Positions 43,425 through 54,059 of a stretch of 64,000 bases of DNA are shown here, in pieces. Source of the stretch: Aplectana chamaeleonis (Eukaryota > Nematoda > Chromadorea > Rhabditida > Cosmocercidae); NCBI GenBank assembly GCA_029168955.1, contig JAPDOI010000292.1, positions 93,501 to 157,500 on the forward strand, in the 5' to 3' direction. Under the pieces are notes generated by a model that did no database searches, was not told the DNA's origin, and saw only the letters and a list, made by a program, of their open reading frames with translations. The position numbers were made by a program, and so were the translations under genes. Within the stretch, counting starts at the first letter, position 1, and the number at the start of each line of letters is the position of its first letter.

Positions 43425-44679
43425 CCAGGTTGTCCAATAATTCTTGTCCGAAAATTTCTACATTTTTAATTTTTTTCAACTTTATTGAAAAACAAGTCTA
43501 ATCAACAATATAATCACCACAGTTATCCACAACAGCGACCCATCGATTGGGCAGGTCGCCGATGCCCTTCGCCCAGAACTCCGGGGGCTGCGACTCGAGG
43601 AAGTCCGCGATGTCGGATTTGAGGTTGTCGTAGTTGGTGAATTTTCTTCCGGACAAATGGTGCTTCAGCGGGTGGAACAAGTGGTAGTTGGAGGGGGCGA
43701 GGTCCGAAGAATACGGCGGATGGGCTATCGTCTCCCAGCCGAGCGTCGCCAACTTCTGCTGGGTCTCCTTCGCCACGTGGGGGCGCGCGTTGTCGTGCAG
43801 CAGGTGGACCGAGGCCCGTCGAGGAAGCTTTTCTCGGATGGCGGCGGCTAGTTTCTCGAGCTGATCGGTGTAGATGGAGGCGGTGACCGTCCTGCCTTGC
43901 GGGAGCAGCTCGAAGTACAGCATGCCCTTGGTGTCCCACCAGCAGCATAGCATAATCTTCAGCGGGTGCAGGTCGGCTTTCGGCGTCGTCGGCGGCTCTT
44001 CTCTGAGCGGGATCCAGACGGCACGGCAGGCGACGTTGCCGTAGAGGACCCAGCTCTCATCCACAGTGACCAGGTCCTCGAGAAACTCCTTGCGATGCGG
44101 ACGAAGGAGGAGGGACTGACAGACGGCCACGCGGCTCTGCTTGTTGGCGTCCGTCAGACGGTGGGGGATCCAACGGGCCAGAACTTTGTGGTAGCCGAGT
44201 AAGTTGAGTCGATTGTGACTGGTGGACTTGCTGCAGCCGAGCGTCGTCGCCAGTTCACGGGTGGTGGCTTCCGGCTTCTCCTTGATACAGCGACGGACTT
44301 CGTCATCATCCACCGTAGAAGGCCTCCCACTGTGCTCCCTGTCCTCGAGGCTCGTGTCGCCGCTCTCGAAACGATTGAACCAGCGGCTGACTGTGCGTTG
44401 GGACACTGCATCCTCCTTGCACGCTCTGCAGATGTTGGCGACCGCGGTGCCCGTGTCGTTGCCCAGCAGCCACTCGTAGTACACGAACGTACGAATTCGA
44501 CCTTGGTCCATTTTAACTTGCACTGGTAGCTAGACGCGGCGACTGCGCCTTATATACCCCTAGCGTAGAACTTTGGAGAACCTTCTAGAATGTTCTTACA
44601 CTCGCCTAATATTATAACACTTCTAAGGAAAATTATAGAATTTTGAAAATTTTCGGACAAGAATTATTGGACAACAATT
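43425..44679 (-). mobile_element. Mariner element with long open frame
   Basis: Inverted repeats of at least 28 bp: ttgtccaataattcttgtcc (from 43430) and its complement ending at 44674. About 1.25 kb, normal for mariner. It holds one transposase gene on the minus strand. A TA duplication is visible only doubtfully at the left (43423-43424) and not at the right. Confidence 0.92.
43498..44523 (-). CDS. Mariner transposase, open frame but third catalytic Asp is Asn
   Basis: 341 residues (a start at M5 is equally possible), full family length. N-terminal paired HTH region: FVYYEWLLGNDTGTAVANI, VSQRTVSRWFNRFESGD, RELATTLGCSKST; linker RWIPHRLTD for WVPHEL. The catalytic domain has D155 in VTVDESWVLYG and D244 in LLHDNARPH, with the expected 34-residue spacing to position 279. 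There the motif reads SSDLAPSNYHLF, so N279 (codon AAC at 43689-43687) replaces the Asp of the DD34D triad. The motif before D155 is TVDE instead of TGDE. Similar to cecropia-subfamily mariners such as hookworm bandit and Hsmar1. Probably able to bind its ends but not to catalyse transposition. Confidence 0.93.
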   Translation of the reverse strand: MQVKMDQGRIRTFVYYEWLLGNDTGTAVANICRACKEDAVSQRTVSRWFNRFESGDTSLEDREHSGRPSTVDDDEVRRCIKEKPEATTRELATTLGCSKSTSHNRLNLLGYHKVLARWIPHRLTDANKQSRVAVCQSLLLRPHRKEFLEDLVTVDESWVLYGNVACRAVWIPLREEPPTTPKADLHPLKIMLCCWWDTKGMLYFELLPQGRTVTASIYTDQLEKLAAAIREKLPRRASVHLLHDNARPHVAKETQQKLATLGWETIAHPPYSSDLAPSNYHLFHPLKHHLSGRKFTNYDNLKSDIADFLESQPPEFWAKGIGDLPNRWVAVVDNCGDYIVD

Positions 44680-44848
44680 TGCGTTTGAAGGAAGTATTGA
44701 AAAGATCTTGCCATGTTTGAAAAGGTAAAGAACACCTTAAAATAGAACATTAATAGAGCTCATATTTTGAACCCTTCACCAGAACAAAATTTCCACCGTG
44801 ATCGTACTCGGGCCTACGAGTCTGCTTCGACTGTACTTCAATCCATTG

Positions 44849-45251
44849 TCACACATTCGATCCTATCGCAACTCTTTCACGAATTATGACTCCAAAAAAG
44901 GCTTCCACGCACCGATGAATGCGGCAGAGACCAGGCACGTATATGGATACCTCGCTTCTCGGCGCGATAGAGTTTGTTCGGCAGTTCTCCAGAGACGGAA
45001 GGAAAAAACGCGCGTAAATGTGGTTTTCTATTTGCGGAGCGCGTAACCCCGGGGTCTCCATCATGCTCTGATGGTCCCCTTCATTCAGATATATGTGCAT
45101 GTGACACTTTCCTCTTTCCACATCACAACAACACAGTGTTTTGCTAGGATGACGCAGCGGTGTTACAGGTAATCTGAAACCTTGAGGATGCGCCGGTGCT
45201 GTTTTGTTGTTGTCAAGCTTGAACACCTCAATCTTCAAGACCTCACAATAA
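44849..45251 (-). CDS. Tetraspan gene, putative last exon
   Basis: Acceptor ttgctgcccag; phase fits. Reads YCEVLKIEVFKLDNN..., open to a TGA at 44849. The first 35 or so codons are plausible; the rest could be intron or repeat, since a donor-like CAAG|GTTTCAG lies at about 45183. Confidence 0.4.
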
Positions 45252-46982
45252 CTGGGCAGCAAATAATAGTAAAGGAAACAGAATGTGATACATGTAAGTA
45301 AAGGAATAGAGCAATTGAAACCTGTAGATGACAACAGCTTGCCATATGTGAACAAAGGAGAGAATCACACAGACGCCCACAGTTCCACCAATCACCGCTA
45401 AGGCTAAGTTCGTAGAGGGAGGAGCATCAAGGTCTAAGGAGTGACCTGAAAATACGAAGAGATTCGGAGTTTTTTTTTTGGTGTCCTTCAAAAGCTGAAG
45501 CATCTCAAGCCCTATCAGTAGAATGACATCTAAAATTTTCGAAAGTTTTCAGATCAAATCTGACCCAGGGTTCACGATTACGATGTATAGAAATTATATT
45601 TCAGGAAAATTACGGTAGATGGTGGCAAATTTTACATCGGCTACAGTTGTTTTCTGAGGATCTGGGCGAGGTTGAAATATTCAAAAGTAAAAGGGAGAGG
45701 AGCAAGCTGTTCGACAGGGAAAAACGACCGTTAATTGGTGTTGCTGGCTGCCCTCCCCCCGGCAAATCAAAGGACCAACCACTGGCTCAAAAAAGGGAAA
45801 GATTAGAATTCTTGGCTGTGATCAATCGTTCTGGGGATGCGCCACACATTCGACTTCCACGAAGAGTCTTACGATTAGAAACTTCTTAACTCGGATTGGC
45901 CATATACACTGATTTGAAAGGGGCAGGGGCAGTGGATCAAACAATATACATAGAAGTTTAATCCCCACAGACAAGGGGCAGCGGCACCTCTTGCCACTGC
46001 GCTACACGAATCCACTTGAGAGTGTAGTGGCAGAGGAATGAAAAACCGAGTCGCAACACAAAAAAACTAAAAGCCGTAAAGTTGAATTCGAAAAAATCAA
46101 AAACAGAATTTATCGTAAACGAAATGCCTCTGAAATAAGCTCACCTATGATCTGTCGCATAGTGTCAAACGACCCGAATGAGAAGATTAATATAATAGTT
46201 GCCATCAACATACATACTAATTGTTGAACTATCTGTAATTTAAAGACGTAAAAGTACATCACGCTAAAATTTACCCTGTAAGATTTTCTTTAGCCAAGAA
46301 GAAATCGCCCGCCGATCGCAGAAGTAACATCGGCTTGGATCCTGAAGAGACTTTGCGTTACCTATTGGAGGTTGGCGCAAGCTCGGTGCACCTATGTTAT
46401 AGCATAGGACGCTGAGTTTGCGCCAGCCTGCAACAGTGAACGCAAAGTCTCTTCCGGATCCATGCTTCAACAAGCATTGCTATCATCTTTAAACCGCAAA
46501 CGACTTCCTTATCCGGATGATCAAACTTCAAAATAAATTCCCATAGTATACCCTTCTTCCAGTCTTGTACTTGCATTTCCAGTTTTTTTTAGTGCCAAAT
46601 GTTCACCCAATCACCTTCTAGGTGAAGCTGCCGGAAAATTTCGGTGATTTTAAAAGCATCAGGATCAGCTTATCGTTCTCTTCAAGACCCGCTTAGAACT
46701 CAGTGGGTATACGTGTACTTCTTCTTCGAGTGGTTATCCTATCCGGGGTGCTTCTTTAGTCGTGCAGTATATTTTTAAACAATGAGGTTCAGTACGACGC
46801 GTACTCACCGTGATAATGAGAAATGGGTACAGATATTTGTGCCGCTTGCTAACAATTGCGTATACTCCGAGTATGACGACACAGATAGGAACAATCAACC
46901 ACGTGAGGGTTGAACGCATACCAAACAGTAAAGAGAATACTGAACACACCACGTACCATACCAGGCATACTTGCGTTCCAGT
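44849..46982 (-). CDS. Four-transmembrane nematode protein, 5' end not found
   Basis: Minus-strand exons 46982-46809, 46232-46145, 45445-45322 and 45251-44849 join in phase. They give TGTQVCLVWYVVCSV (TM1), TLTWLIVPICVVILGVYAIV (TM2) with basic loop SKRHKYLYP, QLVCMLMATIILIFSFGSF (TM3), a short loop GHSLDLDAPPST, and NLALAVIGGTVGVCVILSF then VHIWQAVVIY (TM4), followed by a polar tail. Donors GTGAGT, GTGAGC and GTTTCA; acceptors tttccag, attacag and ttttcag. The layout recalls tetraspan membrane proteins of nematodes (MARVEL or LAPTM-like size), but I cannot name it. The last exon is least certain. No first exon with Met was found up to 48.5 kb. Confidence 0.7.
45322..45445 (-). CDS. Tetraspan gene exon with TM4
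   Basis: Completes a Gly codon, then HSLDLDAPPSTN... to WQAVVIY plus two bases. Acceptor gtattttcag, donor CTACAG|GTTTCA. Confidence 0.75.
45955..46012 (-). repeat. tRNA-like SINE head fragment
   Basis: The A-box consensus tagcgcagtgg is present on the minus strand at 46004-45994, followed by caagaggtgccgctg, similar to the head of the SINE at 27644. No clear B box. In an intron of the tetraspan gene region. Confidence 0.3.
46145..46232 (-). CDS. Tetraspan gene exon with TM3
   Basis: IVQQLVCMLMATIIL... to DTMRQII plus one base. Acceptor aaattacag, donor CATAG|GTGAGC. Confidence 0.7.
46338..46465. mobile_element. Palindromic MITE family E
   Basis: gagactttgcgttacc and tggcgcaagctcggtgca pair with gctgagtttgcgccag and gaacgcaaagtctc around a tgttatagcata centre. 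Relatives: 53870-53972 (palindrome), 32575-32645 and 34075-34140 (half copies). Confidence 0.65.
46809..46982 (-). CDS. Tetraspan gene exon with TM1 and TM2
   Basis: 58 codons starting TGTQVCLVWYVV and ending YPFLIIT. Strong acceptor gctttccag and donor ACG|GTGAGT. Two clear hydrophobic spans separated by GMRST. Confidence 0.75.
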
Positions 46983-47403
46983 CTGGAAAGCAACACATGT
47001 CAGAGTTGTTTACTGTAGTTGTGCTCAAAAGTTCCTTCTGAAATAGAGGGCCCAGACTTTTGGAGGAAGGATCAAATTTGACCAGGGTCCGAACTTCAGT
47101 AAACGTGAAACCCGTTCTTAACGAACAAGGATTTTTGTAAGCACGGACTCGAACTGTCCGACACAATATGGTCCGTTTATTCCGAGTAGGAAGCCGCGAC
47201 GCTCCTTAGCGAGAAAATTCGCACACAGGACCGCATCAGTCGTAAGCCAGTCGATTAATTCAATCAAAATGTGAGTCAACCCATCACTCTTCAGTTACAT
47301 TCTAACTTCTCTGTCTCCCATCCATCTGTCATCATTCCACTCCCTGCGAAGAGAAACATCGAACTGTTTTTCGACTTTAAATCCCCTTTTGGCCTATCCG
47401 TCG

Positions 47404-47807
47404 AGGGGCGGCATGCATGAACGCTGCGATGAAGGTCAGGGAGCCGCTCCGCGTCCAATGCGCGCAGCGTAGAGCCACGGAAGTCTCGAAGTGCATGACG
47501 TACCTTGATGTGCCGCGGACGTAAATACACCTTCCAGAACAAACACTACGTCGAGCGGCATTTTTTGTCACCTCAGTCGCTTTCTGACAATTTTTTGTCA
47601 TCCCGTGCGTCGCAGTCGGAAGCAAACGCGACTGTGATGACAGAAAATACACGCGAGTTTGCCATGAAAGGTGCATTTACGTTCGCGATCCATTAATATA
47701 CGCCATGCACTTCGGGGCCGTCCCGTGACTCGACGCTCCGCGCATAGGACGCGGAGCGGCTCCCTGACCTTTTTTGCAACGTTCATGCACGCCGCCCCAG
47801 AACTTTC
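47404..47807. mobile_element. Foldback element of 400 bp
   Basis: Left ggggcggcatgcatgaacg, gtcagggagccgctccgcg, and right cgcggagcggctccctgac, cgttcatgcacgccgcccc are inverted. Arms of about 170 bp, centre around ttttttgtcatcccgtgcg. Confidence 0.75.
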
Positions 47808-47899
47808 GCCGACGCACTGGCGGCAGTTTCCAGACAGTATTTGATTGCATTTTCAGAGCGTGTTGTACGGAACGATCAGACGCTTTTCATAATATATTT

Positions 47900-48010
47900 C
47901 CAGACACTGCGAAGCCGACCTTCCATTGCCGTTTGAGGCGTTGAGAGATGCTGGCACCTCCATCGTGTCACGCAATGATGAACTCTTTCAATGTCCTTGT
48001 GAGGATTTCA
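47900..48010 (-). mobile_element. RTE LINE C-terminal fragment
   Basis: cgttgagagatgctggcacc and neighbouring bases match the RTE copy at 20540-20600 (gttgggagatgttggcacc) in the same orientation. Too short for a full domain. Confidence 0.5.
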
Positions 48011-48857
48011 GTTATGACACGCTTTCGACCAAAAATATAGAAGCACATGTCTAAGCACCCTCCTCTTCCTGCAGTTCAACCTTAGCGTTTGCATCAAGTA
48101 AGACACGAATGACTTTACGAGGAAAGAAATGGGCGAAGCAAAGGAGTGAGTATCTGCAGTGGAGCGGAGACTGGCGCAGTCGTTCGAATCAATTCAACGC
48201 TGCGGCGGGAGCGCGCAATCATTCGTTGTGAGACCGACCGCGTAATAGGCTCTTCCAAAAAGCTTGTGGCCATTGTTATACTTCAGCGACAGCCGGTCGC
48301 CGGCGACGGACACGGCGACGCAGTCTTCGTCGCCGCATTGAATCCCACGCGCTTTTGCGTACTGACATTTCCGCACACGCGCATCTGCACAGCAAACAAA
48401 ATACTTCGATTATGGTCATGCCATTACAGTTTATGTGGGATTCCGTAACATTTCCAATTGTTTTCACATTCTGTCACACTATGATCACCATTATAGTCAT
48501 TTTAACCATCCCTGTTTTTAGTTGGTAGTTGGGGAAGCGGAAAATCTAGTTTCAAAGAAGAGGAAAAATACTTCGGCTAGGGATAGAATCCATAAATTCG
48601 ACAGCCTAGACAAATGTATAAGTAAAAAGAACGAATTATAAGTAATTGAATGGAATAATTGCAGCACATAAATACCAAATTGAAAAAAAACTGCAGGCAA
48701 ACATTTAAACCGAAACGTACAAGCTATCATGTCTTTTAGTGTCACTATACTGTCCATGATATGCCAAAATTACATCAAACAGCATGAAATAAATCAATCT
48801 ATGGAGTCCAGGGGAGCCAGCGACGGGCCGTCGCTGCGGCGACGGAGTGTACCAGGG

Positions 48858-49170
48858 TTAGGGGTATGGTATACTTTTGCGACACACAGTCGCGTCGCTC
48901 TGCACAGCGACAGCGACCGCCTCCCGTCCTTTAAATCTGTCGCTGTCGCAGTGCACTGCACAGCGACAGCGACAGTGGTAGGGACAGGCTATGGCACAGT
49001 TGCAGTATGTCAGCCCTCCGCGACACGTCGCTGCGACCCACACGCGGCATCTGTTCCTACGACGACCGTTGCCGTTGCTCCGATGCGGGTCCCGCCACGA
49101 TTTGTGTTAGATTGCATGCCTGTCGCTCATTACAGCGAAAAAGTATACCATAGGCCTTACGTCAACGAAA
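48858..49170. mobile_element. MITE with GTCGCTGTCG internal repeats
   Basis: ggtatggtatacttttgcg at left and cagcgaaaaagtataccat at right are inverted. Inside, gcacagcgacagcgac and gtcgctgtcgcagtgcac form further palindromes. The 171-residue open frame across it has no support. Confidence 0.5.
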
Positions 49171-49349
49171 ACTATAACACCCCTCAGCGACCTGTTCCAG
49201 CGACGAGCGCACGCAAACTGATACCGCGGCCGACCCTGCCATAGCGCCGGTGCTGGTCCCGACAAGATGAGTGATAGTTGTCGAAACCTGTCGCTGGAGC
49301 GACAGGGAGGTATATCAACGGCTTGTGACTTCGCAAAACACCACGCCAA

Positions 49350-50320
49350 AGCATCAGGACGGTTCTTATCTAGGGATGCCCGAAGGCCAATTCAAAATCT
49401 TGATCAACATGAGGTGTTTAATGGGTCGACAAAAGACCACAATTTCTTTAGAAATGTTCTCGATCTTATTTAATTACACAGAAAGAGTAAGTAACGGAAT
49501 GCGTTCTCGACGAAAAATTAAACATTTGTTTACTACTCACAACGACATGACATAATCCGCATAGACATCGAAATCGTGACGGGTCTAAGTGCGATACCAC
49601 TGATGACATAGCAGTCTTGGCAGATCTGAAAAAGTTCTCCTCATATTTTACCAAGGCCGGAAGTGCAGCAAACGCGAATTATCCACTTCGCCTACATAGA
49701 CACGGGAAAAATGTCATTAATGTGCACATGTAATCACTCATTCTGAGAAAGAAATCCTCTCCACGCATGCAGTGTCAGATATGAATAACTAATCACAACA
49801 GAGCAGAAAAACATCGGAACAAGTAAAATGATTAGCAGAAATGCGTTACTCATCACACGTCATCAGACAAAAGGCGGATCTATAATATGTCACGAAAATT
49901 ATGAAACTTTTCAAAAATTGTTCTAAGAGCAATTAGAGATCTTGGAAGGATTAACGGCGGGTAAAACTCTTAGCATGTTCAGTCTCTTAGGTACACACTA
50001 AGCGATATCTACATTGAATTCAAAGGCATGACGAAATCCTTATTTGAACAGAAAGCAGCATTAACCTAAAAACGACATATCGGATAAGTTATATACTTGA
50101 TAGCTAAACTGCTGTTTATTTTCCTCTATCTTCCTTGTCGAAGCATACAAGTAACTTGAGAATGCTTATTCAACACGCCAAAGATTTATCCATGGACAGA
50201 TAACTCGCAGATCATTCAACTGCCAAAACAACTTTACGGAGAACTCCTTCGCTAGTGATACGGTTGAAGAATAGCGTAGTCCACCGAAATTAGTGCACCT
50301 TGTACATATCAATTACACTA
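49350..50320. other. AT-rich stretch without recognised gene
   Basis: Only short open frames; nothing identified on either strand. Confidence 0.4.
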
Positions 50321-50324
50321 CCGC

Positions 50325-51780
50325 TCGTATATAAAAGCGCGCGAGAGCGCGTTTTCGCGTTCTCCCCGCCGTTTTTCAATAAATCGCTTGAAACCCAATT
50401 CTGTGCAGAACTAGGGTGATATTCCTGATCCTGGCATTGAAGCTCTCCGATGGTATAGCCATTGTCTAGGTTTCGTTAAAGGCACTGTTCGCGATAAACT
50501 TCATCCTCGAATTTTTCATGACAAACGCTTCCCATGGTTCTCAGAAGCAGAACAGCGTCGAAAAAACGGGAAGAAAAGCTATCCAGGAGCCGCAAAATGG
50601 CTTAGAAAAGTGGGCAAGCACCGCCGCTGTGGGCAAGTTCCGCCCCTTTCCGCCCCTCGACGTGAACAAAGGAACACTCGAAATCGTGAGTTGAGCGATG
50701 GTTCCCGATGAAAAGCCCCGTTCTTCCCTTCATTCTCAACTTATCTCTTTACTCAGGTCTGCTCGCATACATTGGCTGCAAAAGACGAAAGTTAAAAGCC
50801 TCGGTGAACTCGTCCACCATTTTCCATCGCTCAATTTTTGAGGGACCGTAACTCCATTCTCAGAAGGTCTTGTACGATTCCAAAAGCATCATTGGAATCA
50901 GAATGGGACCGGTTTCAAGAAAGGCAAAAAAAAAAACAGAAAAACGAATTTTATCCTTTGGAGGCAGCAGACACGCTCGAAAAAGTTGTTGAGATAACTA
51001 CGTTTTTGAAGTCGCATGGCTCCTAGTAGACTGCTCACGCCGTTGGAAGCGTACAAAACGGGTCAAAACTAAAGGAATTTCAGCAATGCAAATCGAAAAA
51101 TTTTTGCAACCCCGCCCCTGAGCTTCTGCAACCCCGCCCTAAAATAGAAACTTGTCCAGATTGATAGTACTAATACGATCCCTTTGGCTGGTTTTTGATG
51201 CTTCCAACGAGGTTGACGTTCCAGTACAGGCTATAAGAGTATATCGGCTTCTCTATCTCAAACGTTTTTTTGCTAATTTTCGCTGTTACAACCGCTGGCC
51301 GTAAAACTCGTCCTCTTTCACCTGATGACAAAATAACCGTTATTCCTCTATTTGCGCTCAGTTTTCGTTCGTTTTTTCGTCAGTTCCCAATACAACCAGC
51401 TCCAAACCTTTAATTTATGTCATAAAATCGATACCATTTTTGAGCGTGTCTGCTGCCTTTAAGAACTATAGTAGAAGTTTCACAATCAACCAGCCCTCTA
51501 TATACGGCAGACCAAGGGAAACGCAGGCAGAGACGGTCGCGCCTCCTTCGCCACGGTGCTGTAATTACAAGCCTGGCTAATTGCTAAACCTATATAATTC
51601 TCAGCGAAGCCCCCCCCCCCACCCACAAAGACTGTGCTAGTGGGTAGCCCTCAACGCCAGGATCATGAATATCACCCTAGTTTTGCTATCACCCAAGTTG
51701 AGTTTGAAGCGAGTTAATCGAAAGGGACCAAAAAGACACGCCCTCGCGCGCTTTCTGACCAAATCCTATGAGCGGTATTC
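50325..51780. mobile_element. Foldback arms enclosing a nested TTAAAGGC-type MITE
   Basis: Outer arms 50335-50470 and 51635-51780 are inverted and belong to the same family as 1187-1641. Between them lies 50476-51464, with ends ttaaaggcactgttcgcga and gagcgtgtctgctgccttt. Its left half is the TTAAAGGCAGTGTTCACG family; its right half resembles the 16806-17260 element, so it looks chimeric. Confidence 0.55.
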
Positions 51781-52064
51781 CAGAAACATTCGGTTGGAGA
51801 TCATTTAGTATACAATTCATTGCAGCGCAACCGCTCTCGTTTGACCTGTGACGGACCTGCTGGCATGGAACTCATGCGTATCGATCTCAAAACGGCCACT
51901 TCTCTCTGACATATCGATGGGCAATTTTATGGGCTACACTATACATTTATCTATCTTTACTGAGACACTCTTGGTGGTAAGTTCAATACTAGTAGAAACT
52001 GTTTCTCTTGACACTCGAGGTTTCATGCTCCCTATTCTGGCAGAATATTGACGGAAGAGTATGT

Positions 52065-53850
52065 TAGAGTGTTGCCCAAATATTCGTTTATTTGAATAAC
52101 ATTCGAATGTTCGAATACCTCGAATAATCGAATATTCAAAGAAGTAGAATATTCGTTCATTCGGGTAATCGAATGTTCAAAGAAGTGAAATAATCGGTAG
52201 ATTCGAATAATCGAATGTTCAGCATGAATAATTTGAATATTCGACTAGATCGCACCTCATTTTGCACTGATTCACAGCGCGGCAAAGATCGAGATTCCGT
52301 CTGCTTTCCTGTTCGGTAGAGTTGGGTCCCGAACGGATTCGTATGACTACAGTACACCATTGTAATTTCGATTTGGGCCGGTTTGAGGTCATTTGTTCTT
52401 CCACTCTTGCTTTTTTCTTGCGCCGTTCTTTTTTATTCTTTTTTTTCTGCTGTTGCTTATTTCTGACTACTTTCTTATGGGTGCCACCAGTCGCTCTTTC
52501 GGCTACTCATTATCTTGTCTTGAAATGGTCTGGATAGTCGATGGCCCCGCATATTCAAGATCACTCTGGAATGTCATAAGGCTACGGGAACGCAATCTTT
52601 AGGCGGCTAGATTTGCGAATGGCTCGCAGGAAATCGCTGCAGAATTTTGGTTTTCGAGCTAGCCCAATGTCCAACAGAAGTAGTCAGTTGCGATTTCCTG
52701 CGCCCCCGATATCTTCAATCATCATGTAGAGTTCAACCAGAAATAAAGCCAGATTGCTTCATTTCGCAGATCGAAATCAAGCGGTACACAATGTTAGTGA
52801 AAAGGTGCCGGCCCCCTTGCAGGTCTGACTTCATATCCTGGTGGAAAGCCCACGCAAGGTAGTTCCCGTCACAATCGAAAGAGGCGCTGCGCTTTCTGGT
52901 GGTGCCACCATCTAGCATCGATTGCAAAAGACTATTCAGGTTGTTTCTTTCATGTTGCACCAAAATATCTGAGTCTCTCGTAATATTATCACTGCAGCAT
53001 AGCTGGGCTAATTTAGGGGAACAAGAAACGGTGGCGACTGCATGGAAAGACCGCGCACAAGTTGCCCCTGCTAAAATGAAATTCAAATGGGCATCTTTCA
53101 CGGTTAGTATCACCACTAGAGGCTTACAACAATTGTTGCTAGAACTGACAATAGTTGAGACGATTTAAAGAGTGCAGATGATGGTCGCAGGATCACATGG
53201 AGAACTTCGACCGTATCAACTATCAAGATACAACTCGACCGACGATGGCGAAGACAGCGAGAAAGTTGACCAGGATTACTAAAATTTTTAGGAATTGTTC
53301 CAAAAACGTTGTATGTCTGTTGAGATGTGATTTTGATGTGATTTTCAAAATGTGAATTTAGTGATCTCAATTTAAAGTAGATAATGTGAGATTGTATTGA
53401 TCGTAGAGAATGAGTAAAATAGAGAATGAAGATGTAGTGGTCCAATTTCGATGTATCTGAGTTGAAAAGCGGATTCCTCGTGAAAAGAGGGTTTGAAAAT
53501 GTTTCGTGGTCCTTCTCGGAGCGTTGCGTCTCAGCGCAGACTTACGATCATCTTTTGCCAGTTTTTGGTTTTTTTCTTTCTGCTAAGTATTCGAATATAT
53601 ATTATCAAAATCGATTTGAAGAAAAGGATTCTTCGGTTTATTCGAATAATCGAATATTCAAAGAAGTTGAGTATTCGTTCGTTTGAATAATCGAATTTTC
53701 AAAGAAGTGGAATATTCGTTTATCCAGATAATCGGATATCCAAAGCGTGGAATATTGAGTTTATTCGAATAATCGAATTTTTCAAACAAGTGGATTATTC
53801 GAATTATTCGATTATTTGGATAATAAAGAAATATTCGTTCCAACACCCTA
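52065..53850. mobile_element. Candidate hAT-like composite with TCGAATA arrays at both ends
   Basis: Ends tagagtgttg (52065) and caacaccct-a (53850) match inverted at 9 of 10. Flanks gagtatgt and gtgtgtgt agree at 6 of 8. Both ends carry arrays of cgaataatcgaatattc type. A frame at 52733-53116 (-) has no recognised transposase motif. Confidence 0.45.
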
Positions 53851-53869
53851 GTGTGTGTTTTAGTCGGCC

Positions 53870-53972
53870 TTAATCGCACTGATACTTTGCGTTCCTTACT
53901 GTGCGCTGGCGCAAACTCGGTGCAAGAATGTTATAGCATAGCGGACAATAAGGAACGCAAAGTATCAGCGCG
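53870..53972. mobile_element. Palindromic MITE family E copy
   Basis: atcgcactgatactttgcg to its inverted end cgcaaagtatcagcgcgat, centre tgttatagcatag. It lies 20 bp outside the previous element. Confidence 0.65.
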
Positions 53973-54059
53973 ATATGTGAAGTCTGTAGCTTCGCTGCAT
54001 ACGCAACTTCGCAATATGGCAGTGCGACGCGTATGGCCGCGAGGCAGCTTTTGAAAGAG

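Noticed and set aside
43523..44529. Other long frames over the mariner (141, 104, 85 residues)
   Set aside because: They are alternative frames of the GC-rich transposase gene without motifs.
48729..49244. 171-residue open frame
   Set aside because: It runs through a palindromic MITE made of GTCGCTGTCG repeats; frame length reflects base composition.
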